This document shows, one piece after another, positions 1 to 9,785 of a DNA stretch of 64,000 bases. A model generated the notes under the pieces. The model was not told the origin of the DNA. It searched no databases and saw only the letters and a program-made list of their open reading frames with translations. This DNA is from Canibacter sp052085365 (GTDB lineage Bacteria > Actinomycetota > Actinomycetes > Actinomycetales > Microbacteriaceae), in the NCBI GenBank assembly GCA_052085365.1, contig JBQDFP010000005.1, positions 44,045 through 108,044 of the forward strand, in the 5' to 3' direction. Every line of letters starts with the position of its first letter. Within the stretch, counting starts at the first letter, position 1. The position numbers and the translations under genes are program-made.

Positions 1-1049
1 ACTGCTATGCCGGCGGCAGCAGATCCGGCTGCGGCGCCCATGAGCTGACCGGTGACCGACCAGCCGAATGCTTCCGCGGTTTCAGAAAACTTCACAGTAG
101 AACTGATCAGCGCTGACAGGCTCGCAAATGTGGGCGCAGTTCCGAGGCCACCAAAGAGCAGCACGAGGCATAGCCAGCGCATATCTAAGCTCACCAGACA
201 CAGTGCGGTTCCGGCGACAATCGTGGTCATGCGAATGACCAGACTCCACGGAGCTAACGCGCGGTGCGCGAACAAGAGTCCACCGATCAAAGAGCCACCC
301 GCAAAGACAGCAAGTACGATTCCGCCCTCGATGCCTTCGTGCCCGTAGATAGAAACAATGCCGGCTTCAATTGCTGCGAACGATGCTACAAACAAGAACC
401 CCACAATCGTAGATATCACAACAGTGGGACGACGCAGCACTGCGCCAAGCTTTCGTCGCGCGAGCGGAATGCGTACCTGACGCACCTCAGGGCTGAGAAC
501 AAACCAGATGCCGCCGATCACCATGAAGGCAACACAGGTGAGCAAGCCGGCGGCCGGCGTGAAATGTGTCGAAACAAACACCGCAACAACTGGGCCGAGC
601 ACCCAAATGATTTCCTGGGCTGAAGCATCAAGTGAATAGAGCCCCGACAGAAGCTTACCCGGCACCATCTTCGGATAGATCGTCCGCACGGCCGGCGACA
701 CCGGGGGTGTTGAGAAGCCGACAAGAAATGCAAGCCCGACAATCACAAGCAGAGGAAGCGGAAGCAGGGCAATTGTTGTGAGCGCAACAGCGCACACCGC
801 TGTTGTTAATAACAGGACGTTTCGCATGCCCCAGCGACCCATCCACCGGCTCGTCACAGGGCCAGACAGAGCCTGACCAATGCTCTGCGCCGCCAGTACC
901 GCGCCCGCTGCAGTGTAGTTACCGTAGACCAACTCGATATGAAGGAGCATCGCGAGCGCGAGCATGCCAAACGGCAGTCGCGCTAACAGTTGCGCGAAAA
1001 TGATTCTGAACACACCGGTGCTCTGGCTCAAATCGCGATAGATCCCCAC
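1..1049 (-). CDS. MFS transporter, 3' end beyond the window edge
   Basis: Major facilitator superfamily permease, read on the minus strand from a GTG at 1049 and still open at base 1, so at least 349 residues are visible and the C-terminus is missing. The translation is strongly hydrophobic, with about ten visible membrane helices. It starts VGIYRDLSQSTGVFRI and contains LLARLPFGMLALAM in helix 1, SRWMGRWGMRNVLL in the loop after helix 2 (the family's Gly/Arg-rich loop), and EAFGWSVTGQLMGAAAG near the edge, all typical of proton-driven drug or metabolite exporters. The substrate cannot be told. No Shine-Dalgarno is visible, but TAGGCT lies six bases before the GTG, suggesting a leaderless transcript. 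It is on the same strand as hrpA-ppgK but separated from ppgK by a terminator-like hairpin. Confidence 0.85.
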   Translation of the reverse strand, partial: MGIYRDLSQSTGVFRIIFAQLLARLPFGMLALAMLLHIELVYGNYTAAGAVLAAQSIGQALSGPVTSRWMGRWGMRNVLLLTTAVCAVALTTIALLPLPLLVIVGLAFLVGFSTPPVSPAVRTIYPKMVPGKLLSGLYSLDASAQEIIWVLGPVVAVFVSTHFTPAAGLLTCVAFMVIGGIWFVLSPEVRQVRIPLARRKLGAVLRRPTVVISTIVGFLFVASFAAIEAGIVSIYGHEGIEGGIVLAVFAGGSLIGGLLFAHRALAPWSLVIRMTTIVAGTALCLVSLDMRWLCLVLLFGGLGTAPTFASLSALISSTVKFSETAEAFGWSVTGQLMGAAAGSAAAGIA

Positions 1050-1055
1050 AGTAGG

Positions 1056-1061
1056 AGCCTA
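1056..1061 (-). promoter_or_regulatory. -10 element of the MFS gene, leaderless geometry
   Basis: TAGGCT on the minus strand ends six bases before the GTG at 1049. This is the spacing expected if transcription starts at the start codon. No clear -35 is seen. Confidence 0.4.
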
Positions 1062-1108
1062 GTGGTGTGGGCAAATTGGAGGCGAGTTTTTCGACCGCGA
1101 GCCGCAGG

Positions 1109-1131
1109 AAAATTTGAGAACTTCCCTCAAA
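1109..1131 (-). terminator. Weak intrinsic terminator after ppgK
   Basis: Read on the minus strand, TTTGAG and CTCAAA form a six-base stem around a seven-base loop, followed by TTTTCC. It begins four bases after the ppgK stop. The stem is short and A/T-rich, so efficiency is doubtful. Confidence 0.4.
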
Positions 1132-1134
1132 CTA

Positions 1135-1923
1135 TTAGTGTCCGGCCGCGAAGCTCGCAGAGCCTACGATCCCCGCATTATTTAAGAAGTGTGCTGGCAC
1201 AACCGGCGCGTGCACTCCTTTGAAGGGCAGAAAGTCATCACTGTTCTTGCTGATGCTACCACCGAGGACAAACAAGCTCGGGGTAAATAACATTTCGAGA
1301 TGCTGCATATACGGGGTCACACGCGCCGCCCACTCCTCAAGTGACAGTCCCTCTTTCTTAATGTTCTTTGGAGACGCAAAGTGTTCATAATTCACGACAC
1401 CATTGAGCTCAATATGTCCGAGTTCAGCACCAGGAACGAGGACACCGTTCGACAAAAGCGCACTTCCGATTCCTGTGCCTAATGTGAGGACGAGCGTAAG
1501 CCCTGTTTGATTGGCTGCGGCACCAAAGTCAAGCTCTGCTTCACCTGCGGCATCGGCGTCATTGAGGAGCGCACAGTTCGTACCGAGCCGCTCGCTCAGC
1601 AGTTCTTCTGCTTCGAGGCCTATCCAAGCCTGGTCAATATTTGCGGCGGACAGTGTTACCCCATTCTTCACCACTGCTGGCACGCACACACCAACATTCG
1701 CGTGGGGTGTTTCGCCGATCTCTCGGAGGTCTTCGGTAACGGTGTTTGTGATTCCTGCGACGGCATCAGCAACATCGTCGGGTTTGCCGCCCTCAGGTGT
1801 GAGGATTTTGCGGCGTGGGGTGACCAGTTCCCCGTCGCTGACACGGACTGCCGCGGCTTTAATTCCTGTCCCGCCGACATCGACTCCGATTGTTAGAGCG
1901 TGCGTCACTGCCACACCTTTCAT
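1135..1923 (-). CDS. ppgK: Polyphosphate glucokinase
   Basis: ROK-family cytoplasmic kinase of 262 residues that phosphorylates glucose to glucose-6-phosphate using polyphosphate (and usually ATP). Visible motifs are the N-terminal phosphate-binding DVGGTGIKAAAV, the LTLGTGIGSALL loop and the substrate-binding segment ELGHIELNG. Length and motifs match the actinobacterial PPGK family rather than NagC-type repressors, because no helix-turn-helix precedes the kinase. The ATG at 1923 is chosen over the upstream ATG at 2022 because it has GAGGA eight bases ahead and places the phosphate-binding motif at the usual distance. It lies 34 bp after hrpA on the same strand and probably shares its transcript. 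A Ppx/GppA phosphatase at 54313 is a second possible polyphosphate enzyme in the window. Confidence 0.9.
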   Translation of the reverse strand: MKGVAVTHALTIGVDVGGTGIKAAAVRVSDGELVTPRRKILTPEGGKPDDVADAVAGITNTVTEDLREIGETPHANVGVCVPAVVKNGVTLSAANIDQAWIGLEAEELLSERLGTNCALLNDADAAGEAELDFGAAANQTGLTLVLTLGTGIGSALLSNGVLVPGAELGHIELNGVVNYEHFASPKNIKKEGLSLEEWAARVTPYMQHLEMLFTPSLFVLGGSISKNSDDFLPFKGVHAPVVPAHFLNNAGIVGSASFAAGH

Positions 1924-1957
1924 TTTCTGTTCCTCGTTATTGAGCTCAGCGTACGGC

Positions 1958-4900
1958 TCAGGAGTTCGCTTCGGCAAGGGTTTTACGAATTCGCTGCACC
2001 GACGTCTTACCTTGGGTGCCAAGTTGTTGTGCGAACATACTCACCCGGAGCTCTTCAATTTGCCATCGAGCGGTTTCGAGCGCATCTGAAGCGTTTGGGT
2101 TAGAGGGAAGCTCCCCGCCAGCGGAACGATATTCGGCCTGGATCTGGTCGATATCGTTTTGCAGGGCACGGTCTCGGCCAGGCTGAGCCACAAGGTTATG
2201 CATTCGCAACGTCAATGCCTTCAGGTACACCGGAAGCCTCAAAAGTTGCTGCGGGCTGGTGCGGGACACAAATCCATCGCCTGACCCTTTCGCCCACACC
2301 AAGTTTTCAAGCTGTGTAGCTGCATCTGTAACTTGGCTGAGCACACTGAGTGACTTCGCTTCACCGATTGCCCTCCGTGCGGCGCGGGCTTCTCGCAACA
2401 CTGAGACCACAAGTTCGACGACTGCATATATTTCATTGAGAAGCTGAGATTCGTATTCTGCAGTGATGCGTTCGAATTCATCACGCGTCCACACATAGCC
2501 GTCGGGACAGTGACGCAAGATGACACGGTCCGCGACGGAGAGACAAATATCATTGACCGCGTCGGCAAGGGTCCGATAGGGACCGGCAGCAAGCAGAAGC
2601 TTTTCTTCGTTTGACAGATGCTCCTGCACATAACTTTCGGGGGAAGGTGAACTGAGCGCTACGAGCCGGCGTACTCCGCGACGATGCTGAGAGAATTGTT
2701 CTTTCTGCTGTGAAACCAGCACTAGGTCGACGCTTGTTTTGCGGTCGACCAATGCCGGATAGGCACGCACTGTGCCAGCACCTGCGCGGCCTTTCGCAAA
2801 TGTGGCATCCACATGTCGTGGAATCACATCCCGAGGCCATTCAGTGAGGTGCTTTTGTTGCAGCTTATGTTGCGGCACCGAACGTTCTGCCACTGATGCG
2901 ACACCCTGTGACGCTTTTTCTTGATGACGGGTTTTAAGCTCGTCAAGGTTCTTCCCCGTACCGACTGTTCTGCCCTGCGTATCGACAACTTTGAAGGTGG
3001 GCCGCAAATGGGTGGGGAGGCGTTCAACATCGAAGTCATTCGCAGTTGCCGGCACGCTAACTCGACGCCGAATTTCAGCCGCAAGTAGATCGGTCAGCGA
3101 AGTTTCCGAATTCGAATTTTCAAGCTGAGGTGCAATCGCTTCAAGAAGTGTTCGGGCCCAGTCGGTAGCGGGCACGACATGTTTTCGAATGGGCTTTGGC
3201 AGAGTCTTAATCAGTGCTGTGACCAATTCGATTCGCATTCCAGGCACAAGCTGTTCGAAAGCAGTGGCATGCAGCCGAGGTAGAAGCGGGAGTGGAACCG
3301 CGACGGTGACTCCGTCATCGTCCGCTCCAGGCTCGAATCGATATCGAAGCTGAAGTTTTTGATCCTCAGAATGCCAATATTTGGGAAATTCGCGATCGTT
3401 TTCAGCCGACTCCACCGCTTCAGACCCAATATCAGTCATGAGGTCTTCGCGGCCTAAATGCAACAGTTTTGGTGTGGACTGGTGAGCTTTATTCCACCAA
3501 GCATCAAAATCTCTTGACGTGGCAACATCCTCAGGAATGCGCTGATCGTAAAATTCAAACACTTCATCGTCGTCGCCGACAAGACCGCGCTGCCGCGTGC
3601 GTTCTTCGAGCTGGGTCAGCTCACGCCGAAGCTGCGTATTGTGGCGGTCAAATGTGTGTGAAGATTTCCATTCGCCCTGCACGAGAGCGTGGCGAATGAA
3701 TAATTGCCGAGCCAAAGGTAGATCGAAACGTTTTAATTGCACCCGTCGTCGGTCAACAATGGGGACGCCAAATAAGGTCACCCGTTCATATGCGACCGCA
3801 GCTTCTTGTTTCTGTTCCCAACGTGGTTCACTGTATTGACGCTTCGCAAGATCCCCAGCAAGATCTTCGGCCCACTTCGGGTTAATCGCAGCATTCATCC
3901 GTCCAAACAGCCGACTTGTTTCAACAAGCTCCACACTCATGACTGTCTCTGGCGGGTTTTTCGCAAGCACCGACCCCGGACGCAGCGTAAAGCGTGTGCC
4001 ACGTGACCCTAAGTACTCTTGTGAGCTTCTGCGCCGACCTCGGCTGACTTTCGACTGGTGTTTGCGTTCCTCCCGCTGTTTTTCATCGCGTACACCCAAA
4101 TGCGACAACAGCCCCGCTAAGACCGCTCGGTGAATAGCATCACCCGCAGCTGACGAGTTCGTATGCTCACCAGCTGTGGCAGATTCTGAAGGGCGAGGCT
4201 GTGTGTGGCGATTTTTGCGCGGCTCGAGATCTCGAACTGACCGTTTCAACTGGCGAACGAGGTCCATCCACTCTCGTATGCGTAAGTAATTCAAAAACTC
4301 TGACTTGCACTGGCGCCGAAACGCGCTCGAACTGAGAGCATCGCGTTGTTCGTTCAGGTACCGCCACAGGTTCATTAACGTCATCAGATCGCCTTGGGGA
4401 TCCTGGAACCGTGCGTGAAGTTGATCGGCGTGAGCTCGTTCGGCCTCTGGCCGTTCACGTACGTCCTGTACGGTCAAACCGGCCACGAGGGCGATCACTT
4501 CGGTAAGCACGCCGGTACGTTGCGCTTCGATCAGCATGCGTCCGTATCTCGGCTCAATCGGGAGGCGAACCAGTGACCTGCCGAGCCGAGTGATCTTGTT
4601 GTTGCGCACTGCGCCGAGTTCCTCGAGCAGGGTGTTTCCGTCGCGCACGCCTCGCTGATCTGGTGGGGTCAAAAACGGAAACTGTTTTGTGTTGCTTAAC
4701 CCGAGAGACATCATTTGCAGAATGACCGAGGCCAGCCCGGTCCTGAGAATTTCTGGGTCGGTGTACTCTGGGCGTGCCAAATAGTCGTCTTCACTGTAGA
4801 GACGAATCGCGATGCCGGCGCTGGTTCGGCCTGACCTGCCAGAGCGCTGTTTTGCGCTTGCCTGTGAGATCGCTTCAATTGGTAGACGCTGTACTTTACT

Positions 4901-5902
4901 TCGCGTCGAATAGCGCGAAATTCTCGCGGTGCCGGCGTCAATGACGTATTTGATTCCCGGCACGGTCAGGCTGGTTTCTGCGACGTTCGTTGCAAGAATA
5001 ATCCTGGTGGTTCCGGGGGAGGGGCGTCGAAAAATACGATGCTGATCAGCCGCAGATAGACGGCCAAAAAGCGGAAGTACCTCTGAACGGCTGAGTCGCC
5101 CTGAAACACTCGCCAGTCGGCCACTCAGTGCCTCATTCGCGTCACGAATTTCGGCCTCACCGGACAAGAAAACCAAAATATCACCCGGGTCCTCTCGACC
5201 CAGTTCCAACACCGCGTCAGAAATTGCGTCAAACAGGTCGCGTTCGATGCGGTGAGTCTGCGTCGGTTGACCCGGCTGCGTAATTTCACGTTCGCTGATG
5301 AGCGGCCGGTACCGAATTTCTACCGGATAGCTCCGACCCGACACTTCTACGATAGGTGCATCGTTGAAATGTCGAGAGAACGATTGTGGATCAATTGTCG
5401 CGGAGGTGATGATGACCTTGAGATCTGGCCGCCGAGGCAGAATCGTCTTCAGATACCCGAGTAGAAAATCGATATTGAGACTACGCTCATGCGCCTCGTC
5501 AATGATGATGGTGTCGTAGGCGGTAAGCAGACGATCATGGTGGATCGCGTTCAGTAAAATACCGTCAGTCATGATGCGGACCATCGTGTTTTCGCTGACT
5601 TTTTCAGCAAAGCGCACCTGGTAACCGATCGTGTCCCCGAGCGTCGTTTCAGTCTCTTCCGCGATTCGTTCTGCCACCGCACGAGCAGCAATTCGGCGGG
5701 GTTGCGTGTGAGCTATCCGAGTGCGGCCCAGTTGAAGTGCGATCTTGGGGAGCTGAGTGGTCTTACCTGAACCGGTTTCGCCGGCAATAATGACCACCTG
5801 GTGGCTCTCTAACGCGTCAGTAATTTCGTCAACCATTCCCGAGACAGGAAGCTCTGGCGGGAACTCTAGTTTCACGTGAGCCAGCTGGGTTGGTTTCGAC
5901 AT
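1958..5902 (-). CDS. hrpA: ATP-dependent RNA helicase HrpA
   Basis: Large DEAH-box RNA helicase of 1314 residues, the usual length for HrpA. Walker A GETGSGKT is at residues 41-48 and the DEAH box (IIIDEAHERSLN) at 135-138, followed by SAT (TSATID), helicase C-terminal motifs around QRSGRSGRTSAG, the HA2 and OB-like region, and a long DUF3418 C-terminal domain. HrpA unwinds RNA and is linked to mRNA processing and rescue of stalled ribosomes in enterobacteria; a similar role here is inferred. An upstream ATG at 6121 is possible, but the ATG at 5902 begins MSKPTQLAHVKLEFP like the family and has TAGACT seven bases before it, so a leaderless start is likely. It is divergent from the aldo/keto reductase and followed by ppgK. 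Confidence 0.93.
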   Translation of the reverse strand: MSKPTQLAHVKLEFPPELPVSGMVDEITDALESHQVVIIAGETGSGKTTQLPKIALQLGRTRIAHTQPRRIAARAVAERIAEETETTLGDTIGYQVRFAEKVSENTMVRIMTDGILLNAIHHDRLLTAYDTIIIDEAHERSLNIDFLLGYLKTILPRRPDLKVIITSATIDPQSFSRHFNDAPIVEVSGRSYPVEIRYRPLISEREITQPGQPTQTHRIERDLFDAISDAVLELGREDPGDILVFLSGEAEIRDANEALSGRLASVSGRLSRSEVLPLFGRLSAADQHRIFRRPSPGTTRIILATNVAETSLTVPGIKYVIDAGTARISRYSTRSKVQRLPIEAISQASAKQRSGRSGRTSAGIAIRLYSEDDYLARPEYTDPEILRTGLASVILQMMSLGLSNTKQFPFLTPPDQRGVRDGNTLLEELGAVRNNKITRLGRSLVRLPIEPRYGRMLIEAQRTGVLTEVIALVAGLTVQDVRERPEAERAHADQLHARFQDPQGDLMTLMNLWRYLNEQRDALSSSAFRRQCKSEFLNYLRIREWMDLVRQLKRSVRDLEPRKNRHTQPRPSESATAGEHTNSSAAGDAIHRAVLAGLLSHLGVRDEKQREERKHQSKVSRGRRRSSQEYLGSRGTRFTLRPGSVLAKNPPETVMSVELVETSRLFGRMNAAINPKWAEDLAGDLAKRQYSEPRWEQKQEAAVAYERVTLFGVPIVDRRRVQLKRFDLPLARQLFIRHALVQGEWKSSHTFDRHNTQLRRELTQLEERTRQRGLVGDDDEVFEFYDQRIPEDVATSRDFDAWWNKAHQSTPKLLHLGREDLMTDIGSEAVESAENDREFPKYWHSEDQKLQLRYRFEPGADDDGVTVAVPLPLLPRLHATAFEQLVPGMRIELVTALIKTLPKPIRKHVVPATDWARTLLEAIAPQLENSNSETSLTDLLAAEIRRRVSVPATANDFDVERLPTHLRPTFKVVDTQGRTVGTGKNLDELKTRHQEKASQGVASVAERSVPQHKLQQKHLTEWPRDVIPRHVDATFAKGRAGAGTVRAYPALVDRKTSVDLVLVSQQKEQFSQHRRGVRRLVALSSPSPESYVQEHLSNEEKLLLAAGPYRTLADAVNDICLSVADRVILRHCPDGYVWTRDEFERITAEYESQLLNEIYAVVELVVSVLREARAARRAIGEAKSLSVLSQVTDAATQLENLVWAKGSGDGFVSRTSPQQLLRLPVYLKALTLRMHNLVAQPGRDRALQNDIDQIQAEYRSAGGELPSNPNASDALETARWQIEELRVSMFAQQLGTQGKTSVQRIRKTLAEANS

Positions 5903-5909
5903 ATACACC

Positions 5910-5915
5910 AGTCTA
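5910..5915 (-). promoter_or_regulatory. -10 element of hrpA, leaderless geometry
   Basis: TAGACT on the minus strand, seven bases (GGTGTAT) before the hrpA ATG. No Shine-Dalgarno lies between. Confidence 0.45.
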
Positions 5916-5983
5916 CTTTGTGTCAAACGTGGTAAGAACGAGAGTGACAGCGGTGAGAATGTAAGCGGCGAGGGAGATCCACT

Positions 5984-6823
5984 GTGAATGACTTGGCAGT
6001 TCCACATATTCAACTGAATGATGGGCGAGTAATCCCGCAGCTGGGGCTCGGCACATACAAGCTCCGCGGTGACGAAGCGTACCGTGTAGTGACTGACGGA
6101 ATCGAACTCGGTTATCGTCATATTGATACGGCGAAGCTCTACAAGAATGAAACTGAAATTGGTCGTGCGATAGCTGACAGCGGCGTGCTACGCGAGGACA
6201 TTTTTGTGACGACGAAAGTCTGGCCGTCTGAATATGACGATGTTGCGGCATCTGTAGAGGCGAGTCTCGATCGCTTAGGGCTCGAATCGTGCGACCTGAT
6301 TCTGTTGCACTGGCCAGTTCCCATGTTTGGGACCGCATGGAAAGCTTGGGATGACCTCCTAGAAATCCGTGTACGCGGTCTTGCCCGGTCGGTAGGGGTA
6401 TCGAATTTTGAAATACCTCACCTGGAACGAATCATTGAGTCATCGGGGGTGGCCCCCGCAGTGAACCAGATCGAGCTGCATCCAGAGCTGCAACGACGTG
6501 AACTTGTTGAGTACTGCGAAACTCACGGCATTGCGCGTGAAGCATGGGGACCAATCGCTCGAGCTCGGAACGAACTGTTCGGTTCTGAAGCAGTAATCTC
6601 TGCGGCACAAGCGCATGACGTTTCGCCCGCCCAGGTGGTGCTGCGCTGGCATATCCAGCACGGAACGATTGTGTTTCCGAAAACGAGCAGCATCGAGCGA
6701 CTTCAGCAAAATGCAGACATTTTCAGCTTCACACTCAATGACGAAGAAATGCATCGTGTGGATCAACTTGACGCAAATGTGAGACTTGGCGGCGACCCGG
6801 AAACGTATGAGGCGAACCTGTAA
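5984..6823 (+). CDS. Aldo/keto reductase
   Basis: NADPH-dependent aldo/keto reductase of 279 residues, closest in motif pattern to 2,5-diketo-D-gluconate reductases and prostaglandin F synthase-like AKRs. The N-terminus has LGLGTYKL. The catalytic tetrad is visible as Asp and Tyr in HIDTAKLYKNE, Lys in TTKVW and His in LLHWPVP. The cofactor-binding C-terminal part has FPKTSSIERLQQNADIF. The start is a GTG at 5984 with AGGGAG about nine bases upstream. It appears to be monocistronic, divergent from hrpA and followed by argG after 83 bp. The physiological substrate cannot be predicted; a general carbonyl-detoxifying role is possible. Confidence 0.9.
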   Translation: MNDLAVPHIQLNDGRVIPQLGLGTYKLRGDEAYRVVTDGIELGYRHIDTAKLYKNETEIGRAIADSGVLREDIFVTTKVWPSEYDDVAASVEASLDRLGLESCDLILLHWPVPMFGTAWKAWDDLLEIRVRGLARSVGVSNFEIPHLERIIESSGVAPAVNQIELHPELQRRELVEYCETHGIAREAWGPIARARNELFGSEAVISAAQAHDVSPAQVVLRWHIQHGTIVFPKTSSIERLQQNADIFSFTLNDEEMHRVDQLDANVRLGGDPETYEANL

Positions 6824-6893
6824 ACCGAGAAGTGAGAACAGATTCCTCGTATCGACAAGCTCCGCTGATTGGATTTCGCGTCGCTTGAGCGAC

Positions 6894-6899
6894 TAGGAT
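6894..6899 (+). promoter_or_regulatory. -10 element of argG, leaderless geometry
   Basis: TAGGAT ends seven bases before the argG ATG at 6907. The only purine-rich stretch upstream is the -10 itself, so the message probably begins at or next to the ATG. Confidence 0.5.
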
Positions 6900-6906
6900 A
6901 GTTCTC

Positions 6907-8328
6907 ATGTCTAAGGTTTTGTCTTCTCTTCCCGTAGGTGAGCGTGTAGGTATCGCCTTTTCTGGCGGTCTTGATACGTCGTGTGCTGTTGCTTGGATGC
7001 GCGATAAGGGTGCAGTGCCCTGCACGTACACTGCCGATATTGGTCAGTACGATGAGCCAGATATTGAAGGCGTTGCTGGTCGTGCGAAAGACTACGGTGC
7101 AGAAATTGCACGCCTCGTTGATGCGAAACAGCCGCTTGTAGAAGAGGGCTTCGTAGCCCTGCAGTGTGGTGCGTTTAATGTCCGCTCTGGCGGGAAAACC
7201 TATTTCAATACGACCCCGCTTGGTCGCGCAGTGACCGGCACAATGCTGGTGCGCGCGATGAAAGAGGACGGTGTCGATATTTGGGGAGACGGTTCCACCT
7301 ATAAGGGCAACGATATTGAACGGTTCTATCGTTACGGTCTCATGGCAAACCCCTCATTGCGCATTTACAAGCCATGGCTTGACCCGGACTTCGTGTCAGA
7401 GTTAGGCGGTCGTAAAGAAATGAGTGAGTGGCTGGTCGAACACGGCTACCCATACCGAGACTCAACCGAAAAAGCTTACTCAACTGACGCAAATATCTGG
7501 GGTGCCACACACGAAGCGAAAGCGCTTGAATTCCTTGACACCGGGCTCGACATTATCGACCCAATCATGGGTGTGCCAGCTTGGCGAGAAGACGTTGACG
7601 TGCAGGCCGAAGAAGTTTCGGTACGATTTGAAGCAGGTCGACCGGTAGCGATCAACGGTCAAGAATATTCGGACCCGGTTGCGCTTGTTTTTGAAGCCAA
7701 CAAGATTGGTGGTCGTCACGGACTCGGTGCTAGCGACCAAATCGAGAATCGCATCATTGAAGCGAAATCCCGTGGTATTTATGAAGCTCCCGGTATGGCA
7801 CTTCTGCACATCACCTATGAGCGGCTGTTGAACGCGATCCACAATGAAGACACACTCGAGACCTACCACAACGAAGGTCGTCGACTCGGTCGTCTGATGT
7901 ACCAGGGGCGCTGGCTTGACCCGCAGTCATTAATGCTTCGTGAATCAATTCAACGCTGGGTTGGTTCAGCCGTTACCGGTGAAGTAACGCTTCGTTTGCG
8001 TCGCGGTGACGACTACACGATTCTCGACACCACCGGTCCGAATCTGAGTTACCACCCAGAGAAGCTCTCAATGGAGCGCGTGGGAGACGCCGCATTTGGT
8101 CCGCTCGACCGAATTGGGCAGCTCACTATGCGCAATCTTGACATTGCTGATTCGCGCGGTCGTCTCGAACAATATGCGTCACTCGGACTCGTTGGGGGTG
8201 CGACGGCTGAATTGGTCGGCGAACTCGAACAGGGTGGTGCCGAAGAAATCGCAACTTCAAACATTGATATTGATGAGGCAAGCGACGAGCTGGGACTTTC
8301 CGCGGCCTTCGATACCGGAACTGACTAA
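6907..8328 (+). CDS. argG: Argininosuccinate synthase, long (type 2) form
   Basis: ATP-dependent condensation of citrulline with aspartate to give argininosuccinate, the penultimate step of arginine synthesis. The 473-residue length and sequence fit the longer argininosuccinate synthase subclass rather than the roughly 400-residue form. The PP-loop SGGLDTS is at residues 19-25, followed by YTADIGQYDEPD, NTTPLGRAVTG, and GDGSTYKGNDIERF, which matches the nucleotide and substrate sites of the family. No other arg gene is nearby, so it is genetically isolated from the rest of the pathway. The ATG at 6907 lacks a Shine-Dalgarno and has a -10 hexamer seven bases upstream. The NCS1 permease follows after 26 bp, possibly by read-through. 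Confidence 0.95.
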   Translation: MSKVLSSLPVGERVGIAFSGGLDTSCAVAWMRDKGAVPCTYTADIGQYDEPDIEGVAGRAKDYGAEIARLVDAKQPLVEEGFVALQCGAFNVRSGGKTYFNTTPLGRAVTGTMLVRAMKEDGVDIWGDGSTYKGNDIERFYRYGLMANPSLRIYKPWLDPDFVSELGGRKEMSEWLVEHGYPYRDSTEKAYSTDANIWGATHEAKALEFLDTGLDIIDPIMGVPAWREDVDVQAEEVSVRFEAGRPVAINGQEYSDPVALVFEANKIGGRHGLGASDQIENRIIEAKSRGIYEAPGMALLHITYERLLNAIHNEDTLETYHNEGRRLGRLMYQGRWLDPQSLMLRESIQRWVGSAVTGEVTLRLRRGDDYTILDTTGPNLSYHPEKLSMERVGDAAFGPLDRIGQLTMRNLDIADSRGRLEQYASLGLVGGATAELVGELEQGGAEEIATSNIDIDEASDELGLSAAFDTGTD

Positions 8329-8354
8329 TTTTCTAACCATTTCGGAGGCAGTCG

Positions 8355-9785
8355 TTGTCTATTGGTGAAACTCAAACTTCGACGTTGATCGAGCGTACCG
8401 GGATCGAAACGGTTCCCGAGTCAGCTCGTATCGCAAAACCAAGACATTTGTTTATGCCGTGGTTTGCTGCAAACGTGTCTGTTTTTGGCATGTCATACGG
8501 CGCGTGGGTGCTCGATTTCGGGATTTCGTTGTGGCAGGCCGCCATCGTATCCGTGATTGGGATTGTGATTTCATTTCTGCTGTGCGGCATTATTGCCATT
8601 GCAGGTAAACGCAGTTCAACGCCCACGATGGTGATATCTCGCGCAGCTTTCGGCGTGCACGGGCAGAAGGTGCCAGGAATCGTTTCGTGGCTCACGTCAA
8701 TCGGATGGGAAACGTTCCTCGCGATCACCGCTGTGCTTGCGACTGCGACTGTCATCACACAGCTCGGTGGCGACGGTGGAACTGCCGTGAAGCTGATCGC
8801 AACTGTGCTGGTCGCTTTACTCATTGTGTTGGCGTCCGTGCTCGGATACCACACCATCATGAAGATGCAGGCAGTGTTGACCTGGATCACTGGCTTGATG
8901 ACCCTGGTCTATCTCGGCCTCGCCATTCCACATATTGACCTGAGCGTGGCGCTGTCAGTTCCGAACGGTTCACTTGGGCAGAGCATCGGCGCGCTTGTCA
9001 TGGTGATGACCGGTTTCGGTCTTGGCTGGATCAATATCGCTGCCGACTGGTCACGGTATCAGCGACGGTCTGCGACTGACGGTGCGATCGTCTTTTGGAA
9101 CACGGTGGGCGGGTCAGTAGCGCCGGTTGTGTTGGTCCTGATTGGGCTCTTCCTGGTAGCTTCTGACGCAGAACTTGGCGCCGCAATTTCGCTTGATCCT
9201 GTAGGGGCGCTCGCGTCGATTCTTCCGATGTGGGTGCTGCTTCCATTCCTACTCACGGCCGTCCTATCTCTCGTCTCGGGCGCGGTCCTCGGGATCTATT
9301 CCTCAGGTTTGACGCTCTTGAGCCTTGGCATTCGCATGCCACGTCCCGCGGCAGCTGCGATCGATGGAATCTTGCTGACCATTGGCACTGTAGTTATCGT
9401 GTTTTTTGCTAAGAACTTTGCCGACCCGTTTCAAGCATTTTTGATCACCCTGGGGGTGCCACTTGCCGCGTGGGCCGGGGTGCTCATCGCTGACATTATT
9501 CGACGCAAACGTGACTATGATGAGGCGGCGCTGTTTCATGCCGACGGGCGATACGGTGCGTGGGATTGGACGTCAATTCTCACGATGTTGGTGGCCTCGA
9601 TGATTGGGTGGGGATTCGTCACGAACGAGATCTTCACCTGGCAGGGCTACCTGCTCGGCATGATTGGTGGCCGGGAGGGAGATTGGGCCTACGCAAACCT
9701 TGGTGTATTTTTTGCGCTCGTCATATCCTTCATCGTGACGTACGTTTTGCGTGCGAGAAAGATCCAGCGGCAAGAAACGTTGTGA
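8355..9785 (+). CDS. NCS1-family nucleobase permease (CodB-like)
   Basis: Polytopic membrane protein of 476 residues with about twelve hydrophobic helices, belonging to the purine-cytosine permease (NCS1) family. Family signatures include the N-terminal HLFMPWFAANVSVFGMSYG, the SRAAFGVHGQKVPG segment and GWINIAADWSRYQ. Likely substrates are cytosine, other nucleobases, hydantoins or thiamin-related compounds, and the sequence alone does not decide. The start is a TTG at 8355 with GGAGG six bases upstream. Its stop overlaps the GTG start of the YchJ-like gene by four bases (GTGA), indicating translational coupling. Confidence 0.88.
   Translation: MSIGETQTSTLIERTGIETVPESARIAKPRHLFMPWFAANVSVFGMSYGAWVLDFGISLWQAAIVSVIGIVISFLLCGIIAIAGKRSSTPTMVISRAAFGVHGQKVPGIVSWLTSIGWETFLAITAVLATATVITQLGGDGGTAVKLIATVLVALLIVLASVLGYHTIMKMQAVLTWITGLMTLVYLGLAIPHIDLSVALSVPNGSLGQSIGALVMVMTGFGLGWINIAADWSRYQRRSATDGAIVFWNTVGGSVAPVVLVLIGLFLVASDAELGAAISLDPVGALASILPMWVLLPFLLTAVLSLVSGAVLGIYSSGLTLLSLGIRMPRPAAAAIDGILLTIGTVVIVFFAKNFADPFQAFLITLGVPLAAWAGVLIADIIRRKRDYDEAALFHADGRYGAWDWTSILTMLVASMIGWGFVTNEIFTWQGYLLGMIGGREGDWAYANLGVFFALVISFIVTYVLRARKIQRQETL

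Noticed and set aside
9560..9781. Longer start for the YchJ-like protein inside the permease gene
   Set aside because: The upstream codons are out of frame with the permease and lack any motif; the GTG at 9782 places the SEC-C motif at the N-terminus as in the family.
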